Source: CBDDKW01 sp965230425
Lineage (GTDB): Bacteria; Pseudomonadota; Gammaproteobacteria; UBA1113
Assembly: GCA_965230425.1 (NCBI GenBank)
Contig: CBDDKW010000010.1
Span: 1 to 64,000, forward strand
Length of the DNA: 64,000 nucleotides
Direction of reading: 5' to 3'
Below, one piece after another: positions 7,629 through 16,804 of this stretch (position 1 is its first letter; each line of letters opens with the position of its first letter). Position numbers and translations under genes: made by a program. The notes under the pieces are model-generated. The model worked only from the letters and a program-made list of their open reading frames with translations, was not told the origin of the DNA and did no database searches.

Positions 7629-9554
7629 TTAGCTAGCTACATCTAGTAGCAATTGATTCAAACGCTTCACAAAGGTGGCAGGATCATCTAAGTGCCCACC
7701 TTCAGCAAGAATGGCTTGATCTAACAATAAATGAGAAATTTCACCAAAGCGACTATCGTTAGCTTCATCACGTAACTTAGCTACAATAGGATGCTCTGGG
7801 TTTAATTCCAAGATAGGCGCCACATGAGGCATCTCTTGACCTGCGGCTTGCAGAATGCGCTGCATATTTCCACCGATATCATTTTGCCCAGCAACGATAC
7901 ACGCTGGTGATTCAGTTAAACGATGCGTCACGCGCACTTCTTTAACGGCTTCGCCTAAGACATCTTGGACTTTCTTAGTGAAGTCAGCAAAATCAGTTTC
8001 TAATTGTTTTTGCTCTTCTTTTTCCGTCTCATCTTCAAGCTTACCTAAGTCTAAGTCACCTTTAGCGACGGATTGTAATTGCTTACCATCAAATTCAGTT
8101 AAATTACCGACGAGCCATTCATCAATACGGTCAGATAAGATCAATACTTCGATACCTTTCTTACGGAAGATTTCTAAGTGTGGACTACTTTTCGCAGCGG
8201 TGAAGCTTTCTGCAGTAATATAATAAATTTTATCTTGACCTTCACGCATACGACCCACGTAATCTTCAAGACTAACCGTTTGTGCTTCTTCGTCAGTATG
8301 TGTGGAGCTAAAGCGTAGTAACTTGGCAATCTGCTCACGGTTACTGTAATCTTCAGCCGGACCTTCTTTCAATACGGAACCAAATTGGGTCCAGAAAGTA
8401 TTGTATTTTTCTGCATCAGACTTAGCTAATTTCTCTAGCATGCCGAGAATACGTTTTACTGTAGCACTGCGGATAGAATCGATGGCTTTATTGTTTTGTA
8501 ATAATTCACGGGAAATATTCAGCGGTAAATCATTAGTATCAATCACCCCTTTAACAAAGCGCAAATACGTTGGTAACAATTGCTCAGCGTTATCCATAAT
8601 GAATACCCGTTGTACATATAGTTTTAAGCCACGTGGGGTATCACGATTAAATAAATCAAAGGGTGCCATCGCCGGAATATAAAGTAAGCTAATATATTCT
8701 TGCTTACCTTCTACGCGATTATGGGCATAGGTTAACGGCTCACTGAAGTCATGAGAAATATGTTTGTAAAATTCATCATATTGTTCTTTAGAAATTTCAG
8801 ATTTGGCCATTGCCCATAATGCCGTGGCTTTATTTACCACTTCTTTTTCTTCAACGATGACTTCGTCAGTTTCTTTCTCTTTACCTTCTTCGTCTAACTC
8901 AGGCGTAACTTGCTTGGTCATTTCGATAGGGAAAGGAATATGATCAGAATATTTAGTAATAATAGAACGTAGACGCCAATCATCAAGAAACTCATCTTCA
9001 CCCTCTTTCAAGTGTAGAATGATTTCTGTACCGCGATTAGGCTTAGTAATATTTTCCACAGTAAAGTCTGCTTCACCTGTGGACTCCCAAGCAACACCTT
9101 GATCAGCCGGAACACCTGCCTTACGGGTATTCACGGTGACTTTATCAGCAACGATAAAGGCGGAATAAAAACCAACACCAAATTGGCCAATGAGGTTATT
9201 ATCTTTAGCCTGCTTACCCGTTAATTTTGCTAAGAATTCTTTAGTACCTGATTTAGCAATAGTACCCAAGTGCTCTACAGCTTCATCTAGGGTCATACCA
9301 ATACCGTTATCCGCTACGGTCACTGTACGTGCCTCTTTGTCGAATTCAACACTAATTTTTAGTTCAGAATCGCTCTCTAGCAAGCTGTCATCCGCAACGG
9401 CTTGATAGCGCAATTTATCAGCAGCATCTGAGGCATTGGAAATCAATTCGCGTAGGAAGATTTCTTTATTACTGTATAAAGAATGCGTTACCAGGTGTAG
9501 TAGTTGACTGACTTCGGTTTGAAAACCGCGGGTTTCTTTGACTGCTTCGGCCAT
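7629..9554 (-). CDS. htpG: Hsp90-family chaperone HtpG
   Basis: 641 residues (E. coli 624). This cytoplasmic ATP-dependent dimeric chaperone shows the GHKL nucleotide site NASDAADKLRY, ADNGIGM and GQFGVGFYSAF, the middle-domain SRELLQNNKAI, and the C-terminal dimerisation region. An acidic, lysine-rich linker (about 215-245, EEGKEKETDEVIVEEKE) is a little longer than in E. coli and explains much of the extra length. AAGGAG lies at a normal distance before the ATG. A sigma-32 type promoter is visible at 9615-9645. Transcribed alone, divergent from the CBS gene. Confidence 0.98.
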   Translation of the reverse strand: MAEAVKETRGFQTEVSQLLHLVTHSLYSNKEIFLRELISNASDAADKLRYQAVADDSLLESDSELKISVEFDKEARTVTVADNGIGMTLDEAVEHLGTIAKSGTKEFLAKLTGKQAKDNNLIGQFGVGFYSAFIVADKVTVNTRKAGVPADQGVAWESTGEADFTVENITKPNRGTEIILHLKEGEDEFLDDWRLRSIITKYSDHIPFPIEMTKQVTPELDEEGKEKETDEVIVEEKEVVNKATALWAMAKSEISKEQYDEFYKHISHDFSEPLTYAHNRVEGKQEYISLLYIPAMAPFDLFNRDTPRGLKLYVQRVFIMDNAEQLLPTYLRFVKGVIDTNDLPLNISRELLQNNKAIDSIRSATVKRILGMLEKLAKSDAEKYNTFWTQFGSVLKEGPAEDYSNREQIAKLLRFSSTHTDEEAQTVSLEDYVGRMREGQDKIYYITAESFTAAKSSPHLEIFRKKGIEVLILSDRIDEWLVGNLTEFDGKQLQSVAKGDLDLGKLEDETEKEEQKQLETDFADFTKKVQDVLGEAVKEVRVTHRLTESPACIVAGQNDIGGNMQRILQAAGQEMPHVAPILELNPEHPIVAKLRDEANDSRFGEISHLLLDQAILAEGGHLDDPATFVKRLNQLLLDVAS

Positions 9555-9614
9555 GGTTATGTAACTCCTTGAATTTATTAGGGTTAGTCTAAGTTATTGT
9601 GATATCTGATTTAT

Positions 9615-9645
9615 TACATGGGGATGAATATAGTAAATTCAAGGG
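9615..9645 (-). promoter_or_regulatory. Sigma-32 heat-shock promoter of htpG
   Basis: On the minus strand CCCTTGAA (9638-9645) is followed after 14 bases by CCCCATGTA (9615-9623). This matches the known RpoH consensus (CCCTTGAA, 13-15 bases, CCCCATnTA) almost perfectly. The start site would lie about 50 bases before the htpG ATG, giving a short leader. It is the clearest regulatory site in the window and implies that a sigma-32 is encoded elsewhere. Confidence 0.85.
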
Positions 9646-9757
9646 ATTAATATAGTATAAATATAGATATTGACAAAACTGCCTCATAACGCCACCATAG
9701 CGACCTTATAACAATGAGCAAATTGTTCAAAATAATCACACTATTTGGATGGATACC

Positions 9758-10345
9758 ATGGCAAAAACATATCATACACTTGCAACTGTTAATTTAAAGG
9801 AAGATTCGGATTATTTTCATAGTGGCGAATTAGCTGAAATCCTTGATATCGAAGATTCTGCCATTGCAGCCATGACCGATTTTAAACAAACCCGCGCCAT
9901 TACTATTGATAAAGAAGCGCCTTTAGTGGATGCGCGCATCGAAATGAAAGCCTGCAATGTGCACATGCTCTTAGTCACTGATATTGCTAATCAAATTGCT
10001 GGCTTAATTAGTTCGCAAGATATTTTAGGTGAAAAGCCAGTTAAAATTGCCCAAGAGAAACAAATTGACCGCGCTGATATTAAAGTCAAAATGGTCATGG
10101 TACCGCAAAAGGAATTACTCGCTATTCCCTTTTCTGAACTTGAGATTGCTAAAGTGGGTCACGTGATCCACACTCTGCTTGAGCATAAACAACGTTACAT
10201 GTTAGTGGTTGACCAAGATGATGCCGGTACTCAAACTGTGCGTGGTTTATTCTCTCTCATGCAAATCAGTAAGCAATTAGATACTACCGTCATGGGTGAT
10301 TTACACGCCCGCACATTGGCGGAGTTACAGCGACGGTTTAATTGA
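9758..10345 (+). CDS. CBS-domain protein
   Basis: About 195 residues with a pair of CBS modules: residues ~40-95 (DFKQTRAITIDKEAPLVDA…NQIAGLISSQDIL) and ~110-185 (VMVPQKELLAI…HKQRYMLVVD…GLFSLMQISKQL). CBS pairs bind adenine nucleotides and act as regulatory or sensor domains. No enzyme or transporter domain is attached, so its target is unknown. ATG 9758 is preferred to 9749 because TTGGATGG sits just before it; both are in frame. Divergent from htpG and convergent with the aminotransferase. Confidence 0.8.
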   Translation: MAKTYHTLATVNLKEDSDYFHSGELAEILDIEDSAIAAMTDFKQTRAITIDKEAPLVDARIEMKACNVHMLLVTDIANQIAGLISSQDILGEKPVKIAQEKQIDRADIKVKMVMVPQKELLAIPFSELEIAKVGHVIHTLLEHKQRYMLVVDQDDAGTQTVRGLFSLMQISKQLDTTVMGDLHARTLAELQRRFN

Positions 10346-10362
10346 TAATAGCGAAGCTGTTA

Positions 10363-11520
10363 TCACCCCAACTTCGCTTGCATTTGCTGCATGGCTTGAT
10401 GAACCTTATCCTCTTGCATGGCATAACACAGGCGAATAATACGCTTACCATGCTCTGGATTTAAATAAAATGAACTACCCGTCACCGTAGCCACTTTACA
10501 CTCTTCCATTAAAAAATTAGTGGCTTCGATATCATCACGAAAGCGTAATTGACTAAAATCCGCAAGCAAATAATACGCCCCTTGTGGGACGGTGACTTTA
10601 AAGCCTAATTCCTGCAATACCCTGACGACATACTCACCCTTATGAAAATACTCATCACGCATTGCCTGATAATAATCAGCCGGCTTTTGTAAAGCGGTTA
10701 ACATGGCCGACTGTAACGGCGTATTAGGACAGACATAAATCAAATCTTGTACCAGCGCCATTTTTTCAATAATGTGCTCCGGTGCACAGGCATAGCCTAA
10801 ACGCCAACCTGTCATATTATAGGTTTTAGAAAAACCAGAAATCGTCACGGTCCGTTCTTTAAAGTCTTCTAAACTAGCAATGGATATATGCTCATAGCCT
10901 GGATACGTAATGTATTCATAGATTTCATCCGTGATGAGATACAAGTCATTAGCTTTAGCAATAGCGCCAATGGCTAATAATTCCGCTTGGCTATAGACTT
11001 TACCGGAAGGATTATTGGGTGTGCAAATGATAATCGCCTTGGTCTGCGGCGTCACTGTATCTGATAATTGCTGCATATCAATACTAAAATCCGTTAAATT
11101 AATGGGTACGGATTTAACAACTACATTTTGCAATTCTAAAATATTACGATGGTAGCCATAAAAAGGCTCAAATAAAATCACTTCATCGCCAGGATTGAAT
11201 AAGGTCATAGCCGCACAAATGAAAGCGCCTGTGGAGCCATGACTCACCATGATATTTTTTTCTGGATCTGCAGGGATATGATTAAAATCACGGATCTTTT
11301 CTGCAATCGCTTGGCGTAAATTAGTGACTCCCTGACAATTAGAATAAATACTTTTATCTGCAGCAATCGCATCATAGGCGGCTTGTTTGATATCGGCTTC
11401 AATGGGCAGATCACACACCCCCTGGCCTAAATTAATACCGCCGATCTTGGCACAGCGGACACTGGCGTTACGGATCCCTGATTGTTTTAAGGGTTGGCTT
11501 CGATCGCTTAAAGGCTTCAT
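10363..11520 (-). CDS. Class I/II PLP aminotransferase
   Basis: 385 residues, fold-type I aminotransferase. Visible marks are INLGQGVCD near residue 30, SHGSTGAF, EPFYGYH, TPNNPSG, DEIYEYITY and the PLP-lysine motif SGFSKTYNMTGWRLGY. The sequence belongs with the aspartate/methionine/kynurenine aminotransferase groups. Substrate cannot be chosen from the sequence. It is a different subgroup from alaC at 5739, which it resembles only in the general fold. Monocistronic by context: the next upstream feature is a repeat element and the downstream neighbour is convergent 17 bases away. Confidence 0.8.
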   Translation of the reverse strand: MKPLSDRSQPLKQSGIRNASVRCAKIGGINLGQGVCDLPIEADIKQAAYDAIAADKSIYSNCQGVTNLRQAIAEKIRDFNHIPADPEKNIMVSHGSTGAFICAAMTLFNPGDEVILFEPFYGYHRNILELQNVVVKSVPINLTDFSIDMQQLSDTVTPQTKAIIICTPNNPSGKVYSQAELLAIGAIAKANDLYLITDEIYEYITYPGYEHISIASLEDFKERTVTISGFSKTYNMTGWRLGYACAPEHIIEKMALVQDLIYVCPNTPLQSAMLTALQKPADYYQAMRDEYFHKGEYVVRVLQELGFKVTVPQGAYYLLADFSQLRFRDDIEATNFLMEECKVATVTGSSFYLNPEHGKRIIRLCYAMQEDKVHQAMQQMQAKLG

Positions 11521-11589
11521 TTAATACTCCAAAAAATTGTTACTATACCCATAACTACCATCAACTGTATTGTTACTCCAAACTTTACG

Positions 11590-11710
11590 GTCATTTCGAG
11601 CGTAGCGAGAAATCTCCTGATGGCTTAGCCAATATGAACAAAGCATTGTTATAGGCAGTCAAATCATAGGGAGATCCCTCACAGCGGCTACCGCCACTGT
11701 TCGGGATGAC
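11590..11710. repeat. Palindromic repeat with GTCATTTCGAGC-type ends, copy 1
   Basis: Left end GTCATTTCGAGCGTAGCGAG, right end a decayed inverse (…GTTCGGGATGAC). Inside are GAAATCTCC…TGGCTTAGC and, inverted, CAAATCATAGGGAGAT. Related copies occur at 42286-42408, in part at 45685-45752, and at 51541-51687. It occupies much of the 339-base gap 11521-11859, in which I see no gene. Similar palindromes are known as dispersed repeats in several bacteria. Confidence 0.65.
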
Positions 11711-11859
11711 AACGCTTCGCATTGTCACTTACCTTAGAATATCGCTACCTAGGCTTCTTGTAAATGTCTCACACTCATAGCCAATCTTGACACCTCTTGA
11801 TTATTCCGACAAAGCAGATTAGTCTAGTTCACTTAGAGACACATAAGATAGGATAAAAT

Positions 11860-12396
11860 ATGCTCAAAAATACCGACCAGCAGTATGGCCATGTGAGTCG
11901 TTATTTACATTGGTTATTAACCGTTATGGTGTTAGGCATGTTAACCGTGGGTATCCTGATGGGCGATTTACCTAAGCCCTTCCGTTATACCATCTATAAT
12001 ATACACAAACTCACTGGATTAAGTGTTTTAATCCTTATCAGCGTGTTTGCATTGTGGTCGCTTTTTAACCGTAAGCCCAAATACCCGGCTGAAATGAAAT
12101 TCTGGGAGAAACGTTTAGCACGCACAGTCCATCTTAGTCTGTTTGCTTTGATTATTTTCATGCCACTTTCCGGTTGGCTCATGTCAACAGCCGCAAATAA
12201 ATTACCACATATAGGTTCTTTACAATTTGCTATGCCGGATATTCCCGTATCCAAACCGCTATCTAAATTTGGCAAGCACATGCATGAATACATTGCCTGG
12301 GCCATTGGTATTTTAGTTGGATTACATGTTATTGGTGCATTAAAACATCACTTTATAAATAAAAATAATATTTTGCGCAGGATGCTAGGACAGTAG
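11860..12396 (+). CDS. Cytochrome b561 family membrane protein
   Basis: 178 residues with four membrane segments and the conserved histidines of the bacterial cytochrome b561/YceJ-type family: His11/His17 (RYLHW), His49 (IYNIHKLTG), a late helix with HEYIAW, and GLHVIGALKHHF. Two b-type hemes would carry electrons between quinol and an acceptor in the inner membrane. The physiological partner is unknown; YceI-type lipocalins, often adjacent, are not present here. Transcribed alone. Confidence 0.85.
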   Translation: MLKNTDQQYGHVSRYLHWLLTVMVLGMLTVGILMGDLPKPFRYTIYNIHKLTGLSVLILISVFALWSLFNRKPKYPAEMKFWEKRLARTVHLSLFALIIFMPLSGWLMSTAANKLPHIGSLQFAMPDIPVSKPLSKFGKHMHEYIAWAIGILVGLHVIGALKHHFINKNNILRRMLGQ

Positions 12397-12502
12397 TAGT
12401 TATTTCCTGACAAGCATGTAATAATCATCGCACAATAAACTAACAAAACTATAATACCCGTAAAATAACAACAATGATCCCTACCATAGCTGAGGACATA
12501 TC

Positions 12503-14167
12503 ATGCCTAATGAATATTTATTGCAACAATTAGCTCATTTGAAAAGCGTAAAAGCTTATTATCAGGCACCAAATGAAATACTGAAAATCATTAAGGACAA
12601 AGCTGCAGCAGGTATTGAAGCAAAACAGGCGTTAATTTATACCAAACAACTACTTTCTTCCATGTGTCATTTATTGAGTCAGATAAATATTCAATTAAAA
12701 AGTTATTCCGGCAATATGCTGCTCTGGCACAATGAATCACACAGTTTTATGATGCATCTTGAAGAAAGTAGCGATTATTCTATTGTATTCACTTATTTTA
12801 CTCGCGCAATCTATGCGATTTATAATGAAGTGAATATTGGTGTAGAGTTTAATGGTGAATTATCGCAAGAAATACTACAGAAAAAAATTGTCGAACCATT
12901 TCAAATAGCTTATGTTGAGTTAATCGATATTTATCGTAGATTCATTGAAAAGTATATACATGAACCTATTAAAAATGATAGCACTGATTTCTCAGCAAAA
13001 AACCCAGCTTTCGCACCTGCACAAATTCAAGACCATTTATACCGCGATATTATACTCGAACTAACAAAGATTAATTTCACTTTCACTAAACCTGAATTGG
13101 TACAGCCAACACCTCAAGTGCAACCTGTTGCTATACCAGCACCAGCTATCGACTCACCTGTAGCAAATTTACCACCGCCACCACCTCCTCCCCCCATGCC
13201 TAAAGGCGAGTTGAAAATGAATGCAGAAACAGCCAAACGGGTCGGAGCAACAGGGGCCGGTATGAATATTGCCGCAATGATTGAAAGCGCAGCAAAAAAA
13301 AGTGGCGGAAATTTAATGGGCGGTTTAACAAAAGCGGCTTCCATCGGTAGTGTCAAACCCGCAGTTTCATCTGATACGCAAGAAGGCATGAACTTTGCGC
13401 AGCTAGCTGCTGGTAAGTTAGGTCAATTACGTAAAACATCCGCTACCCGTTCAGAAACTTCTGTCAGAAAACCTGAAGATGGACAACCTGAATGGGCAAG
13501 AAGGCCCATCCTACGCAAATTAACACCACCAACAGATGGCGAAGCAGCATCTGGCCACTCAACACAACCACAATCTGCGGGCAGTTTTAAATTCACATTA
13601 CAATCTATCGATGCAAAGAATGTGGGAGTCTCACCGTCTGAGGGTACTGACACAAGCGGCACTAGCTTTCCCTTTGGTACTCGATTACGTCCAATTGCTA
13701 AAAGTACAAAAGATGGGGTTGGTACATCTACTCAAACTGCCGGAGATACTACCAATGCTCTGCCCTTTGCAGTTAAGCTACGTTCTGCTGCTAGCCACAC
13801 TAGTACATCACCATCAGATGGGCAATCCTCCACGGCTGCTACATTCTCCAGAGCTAACTTGCGCTCAGTTCATCGCCCAGATGGGCAACAGGGAAACTCC
13901 AATGCAACCACTGGCAATACTCTAACTGTACCTCCATGGGAGCATCTACGCAGAAAACACGGCCGTGCTACTACGCTAAGAGAAGACACAGAGACAGGTG
14001 GTTCACCAAGTAAACGTTCACGTACCCAAGCTGACGTTGGTGGTGCTAATGGCCATATGCCGCCACAAACACCCAAGGGTAATACAAAGAGAAGAACAAG
14101 TATAGGAAAACCAGAACAACCACCGCGCCGCAGCCCACGACGCCACCACGGCCCTGGTAAGTATTAG
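12503..14167 (+). CDS. Large proline-rich repeat protein, candidate secreted effector
   Basis: 554 residues, no recognised family. Residues 1-~170 are a helical domain. A tract of consecutive prolines (PPPPPPPPMPKG, ~224-235) follows, then two alanine/glycine-rich segments; the second, FAQLAAGKLGQLRKT (~297), faintly resembles a WH2 actin-binding motif. From ~330 to ~480 a degenerate unit recurs about every 30 residues, each with a hydrophobic-Pro-hydrophobic start and an L-R core (ILRKLTP, FPFGTRLRPI, LPFAVKLRSA, SRANLRSVHR, WEHLRRKHGR), separated by Ser/Thr/Gly-rich linkers. The C-terminus is strongly basic (PSKRSR, KRRTS, PRRSPRRHH). TGAGGA precedes the ATG. The architecture suggests a host-directed scaffold or actin/nuclear effector; this is inference. 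Confidence 0.6.
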   Translation: MPNEYLLQQLAHLKSVKAYYQAPNEILKIIKDKAAAGIEAKQALIYTKQLLSSMCHLLSQINIQLKSYSGNMLLWHNESHSFMMHLEESSDYSIVFTYFTRAIYAIYNEVNIGVEFNGELSQEILQKKIVEPFQIAYVELIDIYRRFIEKYIHEPIKNDSTDFSAKNPAFAPAQIQDHLYRDIILELTKINFTFTKPELVQPTPQVQPVAIPAPAIDSPVANLPPPPPPPPMPKGELKMNAETAKRVGATGAGMNIAAMIESAAKKSGGNLMGGLTKAASIGSVKPAVSSDTQEGMNFAQLAAGKLGQLRKTSATRSETSVRKPEDGQPEWARRPILRKLTPPTDGEAASGHSTQPQSAGSFKFTLQSIDAKNVGVSPSEGTDTSGTSFPFGTRLRPIAKSTKDGVGTSTQTAGDTTNALPFAVKLRSAASHTSTSPSDGQSSTAATFSRANLRSVHRPDGQQGNSNATTGNTLTVPPWEHLRRKHGRATTLREDTETGGSPSKRSRTQADVGGANGHMPPQTPKGNTKRRTSIGKPEQPPRRSPRRHHGPGKY

Positions 14168-14178
14168 GTTTTAATAAT

Positions 14179-14207
14179 CCCCTATTTTTTAAGAAAAAAG
14201 AATAGGG
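14179..14207 (+). terminator. Hairpin after the proline-rich gene
   Basis: CCCTATT pairs with AATAGGG, and inner T and A runs extend the stem. It lies 11 bases past the stop codon. It is A/T-rich on both sides, so it may act for both the plus-strand gene and the convergent higBA pair. Confidence 0.5.
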
Positions 14208-14257
14208 AAAGAAGAAGGAAACCTTGAACTTGACTAAGACTTAACTAGTCTCCGCTC

Positions 14258-14554
14258 TCAAACATCTCCATGCTGGCTAAGTTCTTTTTTGATCCGTTTT
14301 CCATCAGTAGAAATCGTTTTTCTTAATTCGTATGCCATCTGTAAATTAAGCCAAAACTCTGGGGTCATATTAAAATAGATTGCTAACCTAAGTGCCGTAT
14401 CTGCGGTAATAGCTCGTTGTTGCTTTAAAATTGCAGTAACCCTATTAGTAGGAACATTAATCTTTTTCGCAAATGCATTAGCTGAAAGCTCTAAAGCATC
14501 AAGCTCCTCTTGCAGAACTTCACCAGGATGAACTGGTCTCATGTTGTTTTTCAT
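14258..14554 (-). CDS. higA: HigA-type antitoxin (XRE helix-turn-helix)
   Basis: 98 residues, typical for HigA. It starts with the family motif MRPVHPGEVLQEELDAL, followed by an XRE helix-turn-helix (LSANAFAKKINVPTNRVTAIL) and the trailing TPEFWLNLQMAYEL characteristic of VapI/HigA antitoxins. It should bind and neutralise the HigB toxin and repress the shared promoter. It lies 14 bases downstream of the toxin gene, the toxin-first order that is usual for higBA. Confidence 0.9.
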   Translation of the reverse strand: MKNNMRPVHPGEVLQEELDALELSANAFAKKINVPTNRVTAILKQQRAITADTALRLAIYFNMTPEFWLNLQMAYELRKTISTDGKRIKKELSQHGDV

Positions 14555-14568
14555 TAGTAAAGTCTCCT

Positions 14569-14847
14569 CTAATGATAATCTATAATTTCAACATCATAAG
14601 CATCGTCATCTTTCCAACGAAAACAAACACGCCATTGATTATTGATTCGGATACTATACTGACCTTTTCTATTGCCACTTAAGCCTTTAAAATGATTACT
14701 TGGCAATTGTTGCAAATCCTGCAATGTCGTTGCACTCTCAAGAATTTGTAAACGTCTTTCTGCCTGTTTAGCAATTGCTAGGAAACGTCTCACACGCTTA
14801 CCTTCGTAAAGAGCTCTTGTATCTTTGTCTTTAAAATTCCTTATCAT
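14569..14847 (-). CDS. higB: HigB-type mRNA-cleaving toxin
   Basis: 92 residues, RelE/HigB superfamily (plasmid maintenance killer type). The start MIRNFKDKDTRALYEG, the middle LPSNHFKGLSGNRKGQYSIRI and NQWRVCFRW, and the end YDVEIIDYH match the HigB-1 subgroup. Such toxins cleave mRNA at the ribosome. First gene of the higBA pair, transcribed from the promoter/operator at 14855-14883. It begins 53 bases after the rpoS stop. Confidence 0.9.
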   Translation of the reverse strand: MIRNFKDKDTRALYEGKRVRRFLAIAKQAERRLQILESATTLQDLQQLPSNHFKGLSGNRKGQYSIRINNQWRVCFRWKDDDAYDVEIIDYH

Positions 14848-14854
14848 AACTTAG

Positions 14855-14883
14855 AGGATAGTACATTGTACGTAAAGCGTCAA
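14855..14883 (-). promoter_or_regulatory. higBA promoter with palindromic operator
   Basis: On the minus strand TTGACG (14878-14883) and TATCCT (14855-14860) are separated by exactly 17 bases, a good sigma-70 promoter. The spacer contains the palindrome GTACATTGTAC (14861-14871). A palindrome between the promoter boxes is where HigA-type repressors usually bind, so autoregulation is likely. Confidence 0.65.
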
Positions 14884-14900
14884 GGCGTATAACCCAAATA

Positions 14901-15917
14901 TCAATAATCCTCAAAAATCAAATCACTGGACAAGCCACGCTCTTCCATGATTTTACGTAAGGCTTTTAGTGCTTCTACTTGGATTTGGCGTACACGCTCG
15001 CGGGTTAGGCCAATTTCGCTGCCTACTTCTTCAAGGGTAGCTTTTTCATAACCACGTAAACCAAAGCGTCGGGCTAAGACTTCGCGTTGTTTTTCCGATA
15101 GCTCGGTTAACCATTGATCAATATTTTGTCGCATATTATCGTCTTGTAGTACCGCTGCTGGATCAATTTCTTTTTCATCGGCAATGGTGTCTAATAAACT
15201 TTTATCGGCATCTTTACCGATAGGGGTATCCACTGAGGTAACACGCTCATTTAAGCCTAACATGCGTTTAACTTCATCAATGGGCTTATCCACTAACTCG
15301 GCAATTTCTTCAGGGCTGGGATCATGATCAAGATTTTGAGTTAATTCACGTGCAGCACGTAGATAAACATTTAACTCTTTCACCACGTGAATGGGTAGCC
15401 GAATGGTACGGGTTTGATTCATAATGGCACGTTCAATGGTTTGACGGATCCACCATGTGGCATAGGTTGAAAAACGAAAACCACGTTCTGGATCAAACTT
15501 CTCTACCGCGCGGATTAAACCTAAATTACCTTCTTCAATTAAGTCTAATAAAGCTAAACCTCGGTTAATGTAACGACGGGCAATTTTTACCACTAAGCGC
15601 AGATTACTTTCAATCATGCGTTTGCGTGCTTCACCATCGCCTTTTAATGCACGGCGAGCATAATACACTTCTTCTTCAGCGGATAATAAAGGTGAAAAAC
15701 CAATCTCACTTAAATATAATTGGGTAGCATCTAGATTTTTTGCACTGCTACCACGATTAGCATTGGTTTTACGGATGGCCATTTGAATTTCTTCTTTATC
15801 ATCGTCTTCATGGTCATCATCTAACTTCACATCATCAATGTCTTCTAAATCACTATCTAACATAACTTCATCTAGCCCTTCTTCATCTACTTGATCAGTC
15901 ACTTGTTTATCTGCCAT
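14901..15917 (-). CDS. rpoS: RNA polymerase sigma factor RpoS
   Basis: 338 residues (E. coli 330). The stationary-phase/general-stress sigma factor. Region 1.2 begins at DATQLYLSEIGF. Region 2 shows NLRLVVKIARRY, DLIEEGNLGLIRAVEKFD and FSTYATWWIRQTIERAI, and region 4 ends with a helix-turn-helix (TLEEVGSEIGLTRERVRQIQ). An acidic N-terminal extension (residues ~8-45, DSDLEDIDDVKLDDDHEDDD) is notable. GGGAG lies before the ATG. The surE-nlpD-rpoS order is the normal gammaproteobacterial one; in that arrangement part of rpoS transcription usually starts within nlpD. Confidence 0.97.
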   Translation of the reverse strand: MADKQVTDQVDEEGLDEVMLDSDLEDIDDVKLDDDHEDDDKEEIQMAIRKTNANRGSSAKNLDATQLYLSEIGFSPLLSAEEEVYYARRALKGDGEARKRMIESNLRLVVKIARRYINRGLALLDLIEEGNLGLIRAVEKFDPERGFRFSTYATWWIRQTIERAIMNQTRTIRLPIHVVKELNVYLRAARELTQNLDHDPSPEEIAELVDKPIDEVKRMLGLNERVTSVDTPIGKDADKSLLDTIADEKEIDPAAVLQDDNMRQNIDQWLTELSEKQREVLARRFGLRGYEKATLEEVGSEIGLTRERVRQIQVEALKALRKIMEERGLSSDLIFEDY

Positions 15918-16005
15918 GATTTTCTCCCTTAATTAAGTACTATCCCTTGTGCTTAATATTTCTTTACCTGGATCCGCGGTCATTACTAAGCTATTTTCTA
16001 ACAAC

Positions 16006-16770
16006 CTATCCAGGTTTAACATATTGCAATGGGTCAACCGGCTTACCCGCTTGACGAATTTCAAAATGTAAAGCAACTCTATTACTACCTGAACTACCCA
16101 TTGTTGCAATTCGTTGCCCTTTTTTCACCCGCTGCCCTTCATGTACCAAATTTTGCTGATTATGGGCATATGCGGATAAATACTCTTCATTGTGTTTAAC
16201 AATGATTAAATTACCGTATCCTAAAATACCATCACCACTATAAACCACCTCGCCCTTTGCCGTTGCTAACACAGGCTCACCCAAGGAACCGGCAATATCA
16301 ATGCCTTTTTGATCTAAGCTATTTGGTGAAAAAGTCTTTATAATCTTACCTTTAGCAGGCCACTGCCAATGCGCATTTGAGCTTGGCTTCGGTGGCCGAC
16401 TACTTCTATAAGTATTAGACCGCGATTTCTTCGATTTTATCCCCTTGTTTGCTGTTTTTTTTGTAACAGTCGGCTGAGCCGTTTCACTTAAGGCCAGCTT
16501 AAGCGACTCACCTACATGTAACTCATAAGGCGCAGCAATATGATTTTCGCGTGCAATGTCACGATAATCATATCCATAACGCCAGGCAATGGAATATAAG
16601 GTATCGCCAGGTTGCACCTTATAAACCCCCTGCTTACTTGTGGGTTGCTGCCAAGCATTTTCAACGGGCGCGTAATTAGTACTGTTACACGCAGACAACA
16701 ATACACCACTGACAATGGCGATGATAAACATTGCACAATGCTTCATAGCATCTTGGCTATTTACACTCAT
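16006..16770 (-). CDS. nlpD: NlpD-like LysM/M23 lipoprotein
   Basis: 254 residues. Signal peptide with lipobox LSAC (Cys28), a LysM domain at ~48-92 (YKVQPGDTLYSIAWRYG), a basic Ser/Pro/Lys linker, and a C-terminal M23 domain (~150-248, GEPVLATAKGEVVYSGDG…LHFEIR). The first zinc His-x3-Asp is replaced (GIDIAG), so the peptidase fold is probably inactive, as in E. coli NlpD, which activates the amidase AmiC at the septum. An alternative start eight codons later also gives a complete signal peptide. Lies 34 bases after surE. Confidence 0.92.
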   Translation of the reverse strand: MSVNSQDAMKHCAMFIIAIVSGVLLSACNSTNYAPVENAWQQPTSKQGVYKVQPGDTLYSIAWRYGYDYRDIARENHIAAPYELHVGESLKLALSETAQPTVTKKTANKGIKSKKSRSNTYRSSRPPKPSSNAHWQWPAKGKIIKTFSPNSLDQKGIDIAGSLGEPVLATAKGEVVYSGDGILGYGNLIIVKHNEEYLSAYAHNQQNLVHEGQRVKKGQRIATMGSSGSNRVALHFEIRQAGKPVDPLQYVKPG

Positions 16771-16804
16771 GTCAATTTATATCCCCGCGCTACGCGCTTT
16801 CGTC

